Program-made: the position numbers and the translations under genes
Source: Porphyromonadaceae bacterium UBA7572
Lineage (GTDB): Bacteria > Bacteroidota > Bacteroidia > Bacteroidales > Muribaculaceae
Length of the DNA: 5,732 nt
NCBI GenBank assembly: GCA_002476625.1
Contig: DLLC01000061.1
Coordinates: 597-6,328 of the forward strand
Reading direction: 5' to 3'
The notes under the pieces: model-generated
The model's database searches: none
Told to the model about the DNA's origin: nothing
The model's input: the letters and a program-made list of their open reading frames with translations, nothing else
Shown: positions 1 to 5,732 of the stretch, one piece after another
Numbering within the stretch: the stretch's first letter is position 1
How the letters are laid out: every line of letters starts with the position of its first letter

Positions 1-804
1 GGTGATGCGGCGGTATTTGTTGTTCTCTTCGGAAAAGCGTCTTTTCACTTTTTCCTCGGCGTTGAATGCCTTGATGATGCGGAGCCCGCCCACGGTTTCC
101 TCAATGTTGCTCAGAAGGGTGCCCCACTGGTTCTGCGCGTCGAGGCTCACCCGCTTCAGCCGCTTGCCCACGGTGCCCATGATGAAGCCGGCGATGGGGA
201 GTAGGGTGAACACGAAGAGTGTGAGCTCCCAGCTCACCAAAATCATCATGGTGAGGCAAGCCACAATCATGATGGGGTTTTTGAACATCAGGTCGAGGCT
301 CGACATGATGCTATTTTCCACCTCGGTCACGTCGCCGCTCATGCGTGCCATCACGTCGCCCTTGCGCTCACTGCTAAAAAATGCGATGGGGAGGGTGACT
401 ATCTTGTTGTAAATCTGGTTGCGGATATCGCGCACCACGCAAGTGCGAATGGTGATCATGTAGAACGCAGCCAAATAGGCGCTGCCCACCTTCAACCCGG
501 TGAAGAGCACCAGCATGGCGGCGATGGCCGCCAGGGCGGTGGAGGGCCCGTAGCTTTCAATGAGGCACTGCACGCCATAGTAGAAGTCGTTCACAATCAC
601 TTCTTTCAGCCCTGCGCTGCCCAGCTCCATAAACGCGTAGTGCGCTTGGTTGATGCCGAAGAGCATCTCTAAGATAGGGATGATGAGGGCGAAAGAGAAC
701 AGGGTGAGGAATGCCGACATTACGTTGAAAATCACGTTCAGCACAATGTAGCGCTTATATGGGGGGATAAACCTGCGGAGCAGGACGAAAAATCCTTTAA
801 ACAT
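1..804 (-). CDS. ABC exporter, N-terminal transmembrane part (partial, runs off left edge)
   Basis: This is the first 268 codons of an ABC-type exporter half-transporter of the inner membrane (MsbA/multidrug-like, type I exporter fold). Translating the minus strand from the ATG at 804-802 gives an open frame to base 1. Hydrophobic segments lie near residues 19-49, 88-117 and 177-209, the last probably a helical hairpin. Residues 139-163 (PIAFFSSERKGDVMARMSGD, then VTEVE) match the segment conserved in exporter membrane domains, where a short helix contacts the nucleotide-binding domain. Residues 232-256 (NIEETVGGLRIIKAFNAEEK onward) are the usual E-x-x-x-G-x-x-x-I-K-A-F region near the end of the membrane domain. 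The Walker A, ABC signature and Walker B motifs must lie beyond the left edge. No Shine-Dalgarno sequence precedes the start, as is usual in Bacteroidota, and a good promoter lies about 80 bases upstream. The substrate cannot be told; lipid A/lipid or drug export are the usual roles of this family. Confidence 0.93.
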   Translation of the reverse strand, partial: MFKGFFVLLRRFIPPYKRYIVLNVIFNVMSAFLTLFSFALIIPILEMLFGINQAHYAFMELGSAGLKEVIVNDFYYGVQCLIESYGPSTALAAIAAMLVLFTGLKVGSAYLAAFYMITIRTCVVRDIRNQIYNKIVTLPIAFFSSERKGDVMARMSGDVTEVENSIMSSLDLMFKNPIMIVACLTMMILVSWELTLFVFTLLPIAGFIMGTVGKRLKRVSLDAQNQWGTLLSNIEETVGGLRIIKAFNAEEKVKRRFSEENNKYRRIT

Positions 805-882
805 CAGTTGTCTTTTAGTGGTTGTGAAAACGAATATTGCACCGTGGGGGCGAAAAATGCACACACCACGCCAATTTAACAG

Positions 883-914
883 CAAAGATACACTATCTTC
901 CCCTTTCCACCAAA
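883..914 (-). promoter_or_regulatory. Bacteroidota-type promoter for the ABC exporter
   Basis: Read on the minus strand, TTTG (914-911) is followed after exactly 20 bases by TATCTTTG (890-883). This fits the Bacteroidota primary sigma factor consensus TTTG / TAnnTTTG completely. Transcription would start near 876, giving a leader of about 70 bases before the ATG at 804. The match is seen directly; promoter activity is inferred. Confidence 0.7.
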
Positions 915-1037
915 TCCACGCACATCGCCGCGCGTCACTTTTTACTTTTTCCCGTGCTTAGGGCAGAAGGAAGCAGAAACAGACAAAGTGGTAATTTTTT
1001 TTGGAATTTTGGTAATATACGCTTGAAGGAGGAGTGA

Positions 1038-1045
1038 TAATTTTG
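1038..1045 (+). promoter_or_regulatory. Possible -7 element for the TonB-dependent receptor
   Basis: TAATTTTG fits TAnnTTTG and lies 35 bases before the receptor start, so the leader would be about 28 bases. The nearest upstream TTTG (1008-1011) is 26 bases away, longer than the usual 19-21, so the -33 part is weak. This could mean a weak or activator-dependent promoter, or that the true promoter is elsewhere in the 805-1080 spacer. No Fur-like box was recognised. Confidence 0.35.
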
Positions 1046-1080
1046 CATCACGAGAAATAAAACCCAAAAACGATAGAACG

Positions 1081-2958
1081 ATGAAGAAGAGATCTACTGC
1101 TATATTTCTTTTATTATGCGCCACTTCGGCCGCATGTGTGGCTGCCGAGACGCCTAACGACTCGGCCTCGGCGCTCACGCTTAACGAAGTGGTGGTAACG
1201 GGCACGCGCTACAAGACTGATGTGCGACATTTGCCCATGACCATATCTGTGATTGGCAACAAGGCACTAAACGCCGCCTACCGCGGCAATGTGCTGCCCA
1301 CGCTCACGGAGCAAGTGCCGGGGCTGTTTGTCACCTCGCGCTCAATGCTTGGCTATGGTGTAAGCACGGGCGCGGCTGGCGGCATCAAGGTGCGCGGTAT
1401 CGGGTCGTCGGCCGACTTGCTCGTGCTTGTGGACGGTCTTCCGCAATACGCTGGCCTGTATGGGCACCCGATTGCCGACGCTTACCAGACCATGCTTGCC
1501 GACAAGGTGGAGGTGCTGCGCGGACCGGCGTCGATGATTTATGGTTCGAATGCCATGGGCGGTGTGGTGAACATCGTGACACGGCAGATGCCACACGATG
1601 GCGCCAACACTAACATCAACCTGCAAGGGGGGAGCTACGGCACCTTTGAGGCCACGGCGGTGAACCGTTTGCGCAGGGGCGGGTTCTCGAGTGTGGCAGG
1701 CGTGAACTATGGGCGCACCGACGGCCACCGCCCTCGCTCTGCATTTGAGCAAGTGAGCGGCTTTGTGAAAATAGGCTACGACTTCACGAAAAACTGGAGC
1801 CTGACTGGCGATGTGAATGTCACTTATTTTGAGTCGTCGAACCCGGGTGAGGTGAGCAACCCGATGATCGACAATGATATGATGATTACACGCGGTATGG
1901 CGGCAATCTCGCTCACCAATGAGTATGACGCCACGAGCGGTGCGCTGCGAGTGTTCTACAACTGGGGGCACCATCATATCAACGATGGCTACCATCCCGG
2001 AGGCACTCCACGCACGGCCTACTATCTGCACGACGACTGTATGGGCGGCTTTTCCGCTTATCAGAGCTGGCGTATGTTTACTGGCAACCGCACCACGGCT
2101 GGCGTGGATTTCCGTCACTTCGGAGGCCATGCTTGGAACAAGGCGATGGCTGATGGCTCCGTCAGCGAAATAGCCAAGCGCAGTGTGAACGAGGTGGCGG
2201 GCTATGTGGATTTCCGCCAAGACCTTGCACCGTGGCTGATATTCGACGCCGGTCTCAGGTGGAACCACCATGCCGTGAGTGGAAGTGAATGGGTGCCTCA
2301 AGGCAGCCTCACGCTGCTGCTGCCAAGAAATGCCACGCTGCGTGCCATTGTGAGCAAAGGCTTTCGAAATGCCACGCTGCGCGAGCTGTACATGTATCGT
2401 CCTGCCAATTCCTACCTAAAGCCAGAGCGTATGATGAACTATGAGATTGCTTACCGGCAGCATCTGCTCGGCGGCAGGCTGATGGCGGGTGTGAACGTGT
2501 TCTACCTGAATGCCCAAAATATGATTCAAACTCAAATGGTGGACGGACGCCCGCTTAATGTGAACACGGGGGAAACGGAAAATGCTGGTTTTGAACTGGA
2601 GGGCGCATGGCGAATCAATGCATGTTTCACCGTGAACGGCAACTACAGCTACCTCCACATGAGCCACCCACAGCTTTCTGCCCCAGAGCACAAACTGTGG
2701 ATGGGCGGCACCTGGCAGCAGCACCGGTTCAGCCTGAACACTGGCTTGCAATATGTGGCTGGGCTCTACACAGCCACTGGCGCGAACGAGAAGAAGGAGT
2801 GCTTTGTGCTTTGGAACGCCACAGCCAATTACAGGGTGGCGAAGGGCGTTTGTGCTTTCGTGAAGGGCGAAAACTTGCTGGCGCAGTCTTACCAGACGGT
2901 GGCAGGGTTCCCGATGCCAAAGGCTACAGTGATGGCGGGCATCGACTGGAAATTCTGA
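1081..2958 (+). CDS. TonB-dependent outer-membrane receptor (BtuB/CirA-like, non-SusC)
   Basis: A complete 625-residue outer-membrane receptor for TonB/ExbBD-driven uptake. Residues 1-22 form a signal peptide (KKR, hydrophobic core, likely cleavage after VAA before ETP). The TonB box is at 34-43 (LNEVVVTGTR). The plug spans about 48-168 and ends in the typical VEVLRGPASMIYGSNAMGG stretch (143-161). The remainder is the beta-barrel, with SKGFRNATLRELY (425-437), LKPER (446-450) and a C-terminal strand ending in Phe (IDWKF). At about 625 residues, with no N-terminal carboxypeptidase-like domain and no SusD gene beside it, it is not a SusC glycan importer. It belongs to the class that takes up metal chelates such as siderophores, haem or cobalamin. 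Residues 297-350 hold a His cluster (HHH 297-299, H305, H317, H346, H350), probably partly in an outer loop. From memory, close relatives are widespread in Bacteroides, so the family is probably conserved. The ligand is unknown. It appears monocistronic. Confidence 0.95.
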   Translation: MKKRSTAIFLLLCATSAACVAAETPNDSASALTLNEVVVTGTRYKTDVRHLPMTISVIGNKALNAAYRGNVLPTLTEQVPGLFVTSRSMLGYGVSTGAAGGIKVRGIGSSADLLVLVDGLPQYAGLYGHPIADAYQTMLADKVEVLRGPASMIYGSNAMGGVVNIVTRQMPHDGANTNINLQGGSYGTFEATAVNRLRRGGFSSVAGVNYGRTDGHRPRSAFEQVSGFVKIGYDFTKNWSLTGDVNVTYFESSNPGEVSNPMIDNDMMITRGMAAISLTNEYDATSGALRVFYNWGHHHINDGYHPGGTPRTAYYLHDDCMGGFSAYQSWRMFTGNRTTAGVDFRHFGGHAWNKAMADGSVSEIAKRSVNEVAGYVDFRQDLAPWLIFDAGLRWNHHAVSGSEWVPQGSLTLLLPRNATLRAIVSKGFRNATLRELYMYRPANSYLKPERMMNYEIAYRQHLLGGRLMAGVNVFYLNAQNMIQTQMVDGRPLNVNTGETENAGFELEGAWRINACFTVNGNYSYLHMSHPQLSAPEHKLWMGGTWQQHRFSLNTGLQYVAGLYTATGANEKKECFVLWNATANYRVAKGVCAFVKGENLLAQSYQTVAGFPMPKATVMAGIDWKF

Positions 2959-2996
2959 CACTTTGTATTGGGAGAAGGAAAAGAATTTAGAGATTA

Positions 2997-3023
2997 GAAG
3001 TTAGGGAAGTTAGGGAAGTTAAG
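2997..3023 (+). repeat. Three tandem copies of a 9-base unit (GAAGTTAGG)
   Basis: GAAGTTAGG at 2997-3005 and 3006-3014 is followed by GAAGTTAAG at 3015-3023, with one change in the third copy. Reverse complements of the same word recur downstream: CCTAACTTCT at 3073-3082 and CTTAACTTCC at 3099-3108. The block is therefore part of a larger inverted-repeat structure. Confidence 0.85.
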
Positions 3024-3141
3024 ACGATAGCTGATTGTTAAGGCATCAGTCATTAGCAATAAGGCCATTCGTCCTAACTTCTATAACTTTTTTACTTCCT
3101 TAACTTCCAATAAAGGCAATCGTCTTAACATCCTGACTTCC
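3005..3141. repeat. Imperfect 24-base inverted repeat enclosing a degenerate direct repeat
   Basis: The left arm 3005-3028 pairs with 3119-3141 at about 20 of 24 positions. Its core GTTAAGACGAT (3018-3028) is an exact 11-base match to the reverse complement of 3119-3129. Two more exact 10-base pairs overlap it: 2996-3005 with 3073-3082, and 3014-3023 with 3099-3108. The right half also contains a degenerate direct repeat of about 26 bases: 3057-3082 resembles 3108-3134 (CAATAA, GGC, CGTC and TAAC shared in order), offset about 51 bases. It could fold in RNA, act as a termination region, or be a decayed dispersed repeat. No transposase, terminal repeats or target duplication are visible. Confidence 0.7.
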
Positions 3142-3202
3142 AGTCTATCTTCCGAATTTATCTTCTCAATTCCCCCTTTTTCTCAATTCTTTTGCCAAAA
3201 CA

Positions 3203-3234
3203 TTTGTATTACTTGAATGAGATTTGTAATTTTA
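3203..3234 (+). promoter_or_regulatory. Bacteroidota-type promoter for the ATPase gene
   Basis: TTTG at 3203-3206 is followed after exactly 20 bases by TAATTTTA at 3227-3234. This fits TTTG / TAnnTTTG except for the last base (A for G). Transcription would start near 3240, giving a leader of about 35 bases made almost only of A and T, which suits Bacteroidota translation starts. The -7 element overlaps a perfect palindrome. Confidence 0.6.
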
Positions 3235-3262
3235 TGGCTATAAAATTTACAGCTATAAAATT
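3228..3262 (+). promoter_or_regulatory. Operator-like palindrome and direct repeats over the ATPase promoter
   Basis: AATTTTAT (3228-3235) and ATAAAATT (3240-3247) form a perfect 8-base inverted repeat with a 4-base spacer, covering the proposed -7 element. The right arm lies within an 11-base word, GCTATAAAATT (3237-3247), that repeats exactly at 3252-3262 with a 15-base offset. A looser third copy (GATTATAAAAA, 3265-3275) ends just before the start codon. This arrangement suits a repressor or autoregulatory site, but low-complexity AT sequence makes chance matches more likely, and no regulator gene is seen. Confidence 0.4.
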
Positions 3263-3275
3263 ATGATTATAAAAA

Positions 3276-4634
3276 ATGAAAGAATTTTACGATAGAGCAC
3301 AAGAGATGGAGCGGCTCAAGGAAGTGCAGCGACAGGCTTATGAGGACTGTTCTCGCTTTGTGGTGCTTACTGGCCGCCGCCGTGTGGGCAAAACAAGTTT
3401 GGTTTACCGTTTGATGCGAGAAACACAGACGGTAGCCCCCAGTCTTTATTTCTTTGTGAGCCGAAAGACTGAGGCTGTGCTTGTGGAGACCTTTACGGAA
3501 GAAGTGAGGACGAAACTCAATGAGTTTGTGCCCGAAGGCGTCAGCACGATGCGAGGTTTGATGCAGCTGCTGCTTGAGGTTGGCAAGCGAAGGAAGTTCA
3601 CAATTTTTATGGACGAATTTCAAGAGTGGAACAACGTGAATGCTGGTGTGTTCAGCGACATACAGGAGCTGTGGGACAAATATAAGAAAGAGACGCAGGT
3701 GTGTTTTATCGTGTCGGGGTCAATTTTCCGAATGATGGAAAAGATTTTTAAGGACGAAGAGCAGCCTCTGTTTGGACGCAGCGATTGCACCATTAGGCTT
3801 ATGCCGTTCCCCACGGCCACATTGCGTGAGATTCTTGGTGACTATAAGCCAGATTATACCAACGATGACTTGTTGGCATTGTGGACCATTACAGGCGGCG
3901 TGGCTCGCTATATAGAACTGCTGATGAACAATGACTGCACCAGTGTGGACAAGATGATTGAATTTGTGTGTTCCAGTTCCGACAGTTTTTTTGTGAGCGA
4001 AGGTAAAAATGTTCTTGTGCAGGAGTTCGGTAAGCAGTATGGCACATTTTTCAGTATTTTAGGTCAAATAGCTCATGGTGACGTTACGCAAAGTCAAATT
4101 GAGGCGACCACAGGAATGAAGAGTTTGGGCGGACAGCTGCGAATTCTGGAGGAAAACTACGATATCATTCGGAAAAAACGCCCTATTGGAGCAAAGGTGG
4201 GGAGTCAGACGGTGAGATTTGAGATTAAAGATAATTTCTTTCGCTTCTGGTTTCGCTATATTTACCGGAATGAGCCCCTTATTGAAATTCACAATATGCC
4301 GGCACTGAAAAAAATAATGGTCGACGACTACACCACATTTTCGGGTATAGCCCTTGAGCGATGGTTCAGGCAAAAAATGATGGAATCATGTGAGTACCGA
4401 CAAATTGGAGGCTGGTGGAAGTCGGGCGGTATAAATGGCAAAGGCAATGTGGATGACTTTGAAATAGACATTGTGGCCGAAACGCTGAATGGAGAAGTGG
4501 AGGCCTACGAAGTGAAACGCAATCCACAGAGATACAATCCCAATCGCTTGGCTGAGAAAGTGGCGGAAATGCAGCGCCATTTGTTTAAAGGGGAGATTGT
4601 CAGCAAAATAGGCTTGTCGCTGAACGATATGTGA
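3276..4634 (+). CDS. Archaeal-type P-loop ATPase with DUF234 / PD-(D/E)XK nuclease-like C-terminus
   Basis: A complete 452-residue cytoplasmic protein of the ATPase_2 plus DUF234 architecture (COG1672-like), a family common in archaea, Bacteroidota and other anaerobes, with unsettled function. Walker A is GRRRVGKTS (33-41), Walker B is FTIFMDEFQ (108-116, D113/E114), and a sensor-1-like strand is CFIVSGS (143-149). LFGR (165-168) and TGGVARYIELL (206-216) are family motifs. A winged-helix-like segment probably covers about 255-315, and DNFFRFWFRYIY (319-330) opens the DUF234 part. The C-terminus carries the spacing of a PD-(D/E)XK fold: E361, D398 in EIDIVA, and E412-x-K414 in YEVKRNP, so the nuclease-like residues look intact. 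The start is chosen because ATG at 3276 follows an A-rich leader and begins the usual short N-terminus (FYDRAQEMERL). It is single, with its own promoter, and more AT-rich than its neighbours, which suggests acquisition by transfer. Nuclease activity is inferred, not shown. Confidence 0.9.
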   Translation: MKEFYDRAQEMERLKEVQRQAYEDCSRFVVLTGRRRVGKTSLVYRLMRETQTVAPSLYFFVSRKTEAVLVETFTEEVRTKLNEFVPEGVSTMRGLMQLLLEVGKRRKFTIFMDEFQEWNNVNAGVFSDIQELWDKYKKETQVCFIVSGSIFRMMEKIFKDEEQPLFGRSDCTIRLMPFPTATLREILGDYKPDYTNDDLLALWTITGGVARYIELLMNNDCTSVDKMIEFVCSSSDSFFVSEGKNVLVQEFGKQYGTFFSILGQIAHGDVTQSQIEATTGMKSLGGQLRILEENYDIIRKKRPIGAKVGSQTVRFEIKDNFFRFWFRYIYRNEPLIEIHNMPALKKIMVDDYTTFSGIALERWFRQKMMESCEYRQIGGWWKSGGINGKGNVDDFEIDIVAETLNGEVEAYEVKRNPQRYNPNRLAEKVAEMQRHLFKGEIVSKIGLSLNDM

Positions 4635-4720
4635 CAGTGCTCCGATTTCAAGAGCGGAAAAACCATACACCGTTTTCTAACCGATAGCGTGGCGCACAGC
4701 CTCGTGGCAGAGAACAGACG

Positions 4721-4776
4721 ATACAAAGGGCGCGGAACGGCTCCGATGTTGGAGCTTCGTTTCGCGCCCTTTGTAT
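4721..4776. terminator. Long hairpin, likely bidirectional terminator between convergent genes
   Basis: An exact 14-base inverted repeat (4721-4734 with 4763-4776, ATACAAAGGGCGCG and its complement) forms the base. It continues as GAACG/CGTTT (4735-4739 with 4758-4762, one G-U pair), a two-T bulge (4756-4757) and GCTCC/GGAGC (4740-4744 with 4751-4755) around a 6-base loop. About 24 pairs result. It begins 15 bases after the lysS stop and 86 bases after the ATPase stop. There is no long T-run outside the stem; the T-rich 3' side (CCCTTTGTAT) pairs with an A-rich 5' side, as in bidirectional terminators. It may mainly serve lysS. Confidence 0.75.
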
Positions 4777-4791
4777 GCGTGTGGGTGTGGT

Positions 4792-5732
4792 TTATTCTTC
4801 TGGAGCGGCAGGGAGCGTGGCGGCAGCTGCCTCTACCCATGCCTTCACTTCGTCCACCACTGGAACTTTCAAGCCGAGTTTATACTTTTTGTTGATGTCG
4901 AGCAGCTCTTGGAACAGCTTGCCTGGGCGTTCGAGGCGGCCAAGGGCTTCCACAGTGAGGTAGCCAGCCTTTTGGATTGGGGCCACCCATTCTGCAGGCA
5001 CGCCGATGGCGGTGTAAGCCTCCACCTTGTCGCGCTTCGCCACTTTTTCGGGGCGCATCTGCGGGAAGAGCAGCACGTCCTGTATGTAGCTGTGCCCGGT
5101 CATGAGCATCACCAGGCGGTCGATGCCGATGCCGATTCCGCTTGTGGGGGGCATACCGTACTGGAGCGCGCGAAGGAAGTCCTGATCGATGATCATGGCC
5201 TCGTCATCGCCCTTGTCGGCAAGGCGCATTTGCTCCACAAAGCGCTCTTCCTGGTCGATGGGGTCGTTGAGCTCGCTGTAGGCGTTGGCCAGCTCTTTGC
5301 CGTTCACCATCAGCTCGAAGCGCTCGGTGAGCCCTGGCTTGCTGCGGTGCATCTTGGTGAGAGGCGACATTTCCACCGGATAGTCGGTGATGAATGTGGG
5401 CTGCACGAATGTACCCTCGCAGAACTCTCCGAAAATCTCGTCGATGAGCTTGCCCTTGCCCATGGTGTCGTCTATTTCCATCTTGAGCTTCTTGCACACC
5501 TCGCGAATCTCATCCTCGCTCATGCCGCAGAGGTCGTAGCCCGTCTTTTCCTTGATGGCGTCGAGGATAGGCAGACGGCGGTATGGGGCTTTGAAGCTGA
5601 TGGTCTTGCCGTCGATCACCGTTTCGGGCGACCCGTTCACCGCCACGCAGATTTTTTCAAGCAGCTGTTCGGTGAAACTCATCATCCAGTTGTAGTCCTT
5701 GTATTGCACATAAAGCTCCATGCAGGTGAACT
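4792..5732 (-). CDS. lysS: Lysyl-tRNA synthetase, class II, C-terminal part (partial, runs off right edge)
   Basis: LysRS attaches lysine to tRNA-Lys in the cytoplasm. The frame is open through base 5732: the codons before the Met at 5719-5721 read F-T-C, so FTCMELYVQYKDY matches the family's PEFTMMELYMAYADY and that Met is internal, not the start. Counting from it, VQPTFITDYPVEMSPL (106-121), AYSELNDPIDQEERF (147-161), DQDFLRALQYGMPPTSG (179-195) and motif 3 GIGIGIDRLVML (195-206, Arg202) are all intact. The N-terminal OB-fold anticodon-binding domain, motif 1 and probably motif 2 lie beyond the right edge. E. coli LysRS ends at about the MRPEK position (222-226). Here about 83 more residues follow: a mostly helical block (W245, KAGYLTVEALG 251-261, INKKYKLGL 276-284, DEVKAWV 290-296) and an Ala/Pro/Glu tail. 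I believe such an extension is usual in Bacteroidota LysRS. Transcription probably ends at the hairpin 15 bases past the stop. Confidence 0.97.
   Translation of the reverse strand, partial: FTCMELYVQYKDYNWMMSFTEQLLEKICVAVNGSPETVIDGKTISFKAPYRRLPILDAIKEKTGYDLCGMSEDEIREVCKKLKMEIDDTMGKGKLIDEIFGEFCEGTFVQPTFITDYPVEMSPLTKMHRSKPGLTERFELMVNGKELANAYSELNDPIDQEERFVEQMRLADKGDDEAMIIDQDFLRALQYGMPPTSGIGIGIDRLVMLMTGHSYIQDVLLFPQMRPEKVAKRDKVEAYTAIGVPAEWVAPIQKAGYLTVEALGRLERPGKLFQELLDINKKYKLGLKVPVVDEVKAWVEAAAATLPAAPEE

Larger units (their letters stand above)
2959..3202. other. Gene-free spacer with repeats between receptor and ATPase
   Basis: No coding region or RNA gene could be supported here. The stretch has two parts: a repeat-rich block at about 2996-3141, and a pyrimidine-rich block at about 3140-3190 (TTCTC/TTCC runs) leading to the ATPase promoter. 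No classic hairpin followed by a T-run was found directly after the receptor stop. If the receptor transcript ends here, the long inverted repeats are the best candidate structure. Confidence 0.6.

Noticed and set aside
1026..1034. AAGGAGGAG, resembling a strong Shine-Dalgarno sequence
   Set aside because: It ends 46 bases before the receptor ATG, much too far for translation initiation, and no start codon with a credible frame follows at the right distance. It would also lie upstream of the probable transcription start.
837..1037. Possible 66-codon gene on the plus strand in the divergent spacer
   Set aside because: It covers the exporter's promoter, has no recognisable motif or plausible leader, and its composition looks random.
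1081..1146. Lipoprotein signal (SAAC) at the receptor N-terminus
   Set aside because: The position three before Cys19 is Ser rather than Leu, Val or Ile, and an ordinary signal peptidase I site (VAA, then ETP) follows. TonB-dependent receptors are not lipoproteins.
1342..2301. Open frame of 319 codons on the minus strand inside the receptor gene
   Set aside because: It lies wholly antisense to a clear TonB-dependent receptor. Its translation is rich in His, Arg, Val and Ala without any recognisable motif, as expected for the reverse frame of a G+C-rich gene.
1081..2958. SusC-type glycan importer
   Set aside because: The protein is only about 625 residues, lacks the N-terminal carboxypeptidase-regulatory-like domain typical of SusC, and has no SusD gene beside it.
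2996..3141. CRISPR array or insertion sequence
   Set aside because: The repeats are 9 to 26 bases, degenerate, in both orientations and without uniform spacers; there is no transposase, cas gene or target-site duplication.
4638..4665. Small hairpin directly after the ATPase stop (GCTC/GAGC)
   Set aside because: Only four pairs with a nine-base loop and no T-run; too weak to call a terminator beside the much stronger hairpin at 4721-4776.
5204..5497. 97-codon open frame on the minus strand within lysS
   Set aside because: It is another frame of the same strand as lysS, rich in Arg, Gln and His with no motif, and overlaps conserved LysRS residues.
5719..5721. ATG as the start of lysS
   Set aside because: The reading frame stays open upstream to the window edge and the codons before it match the LysRS family, so it is an internal methionine and the gene is partial.

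Overview
The window looks chromosomal and comes from a member of the Bacteroidota, most likely Bacteroidales and perhaps Prevotella-like. Four things suggest this: a TonB-dependent receptor of a type I associate with Bacteroides and relatives; two promoters that fit the Bacteroidota -33/-7 pattern (TTTG, about 20 bases, TAnnTTTG); AT-rich leaders without Shine-Dalgarno sequences at usable spacing; and a lysyl-tRNA synthetase with a C-terminal extension that the E. coli enzyme lacks. The genus is an inference.

Layout: positions 1-804 (minus strand) hold the first 268 codons of an ABC exporter, whose nucleotide-binding domain lies beyond the left edge. A 276-base divergent spacer follows, with a good promoter for the exporter and a weaker one for the next gene. 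Positions 1081-2958 (plus) encode a complete 625-residue TonB-dependent outer-membrane receptor. Positions 2959-3275 hold no gene but carry direct and inverted repeats, then an AT-rich promoter with an operator-like palindrome. Positions 3276-4634 (plus) encode a complete 452-residue archaeal-type ATPase joined to a DUF234-like C-terminus with PD-(D/E)XK nuclease-like residues. A long hairpin at 4721-4776 separates it from a convergent gene. Positions 4792-5732 (minus) are the C-terminal part of lysyl-tRNA synthetase (lysS), cut by the right edge.

The genes do not form one pathway: a membrane exporter, a nutrient receptor, an orphan ATPase/nuclease-like protein and a housekeeping tRNA synthetase each appear to be a separate transcription unit. 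The ATPase gene stands out. It is visibly richer in A+T than its neighbours, has its own promoter and palindrome, and is flanked by repeats on one side, which fits an accessory gene placed between core genes. I found no clear new multi-gene system, CRISPR array, insertion sequence, tRNA or rRNA. The best leads are the ATPase/nuclease-like gene with its control region, the repeat cluster before it, and the LysRS extension.
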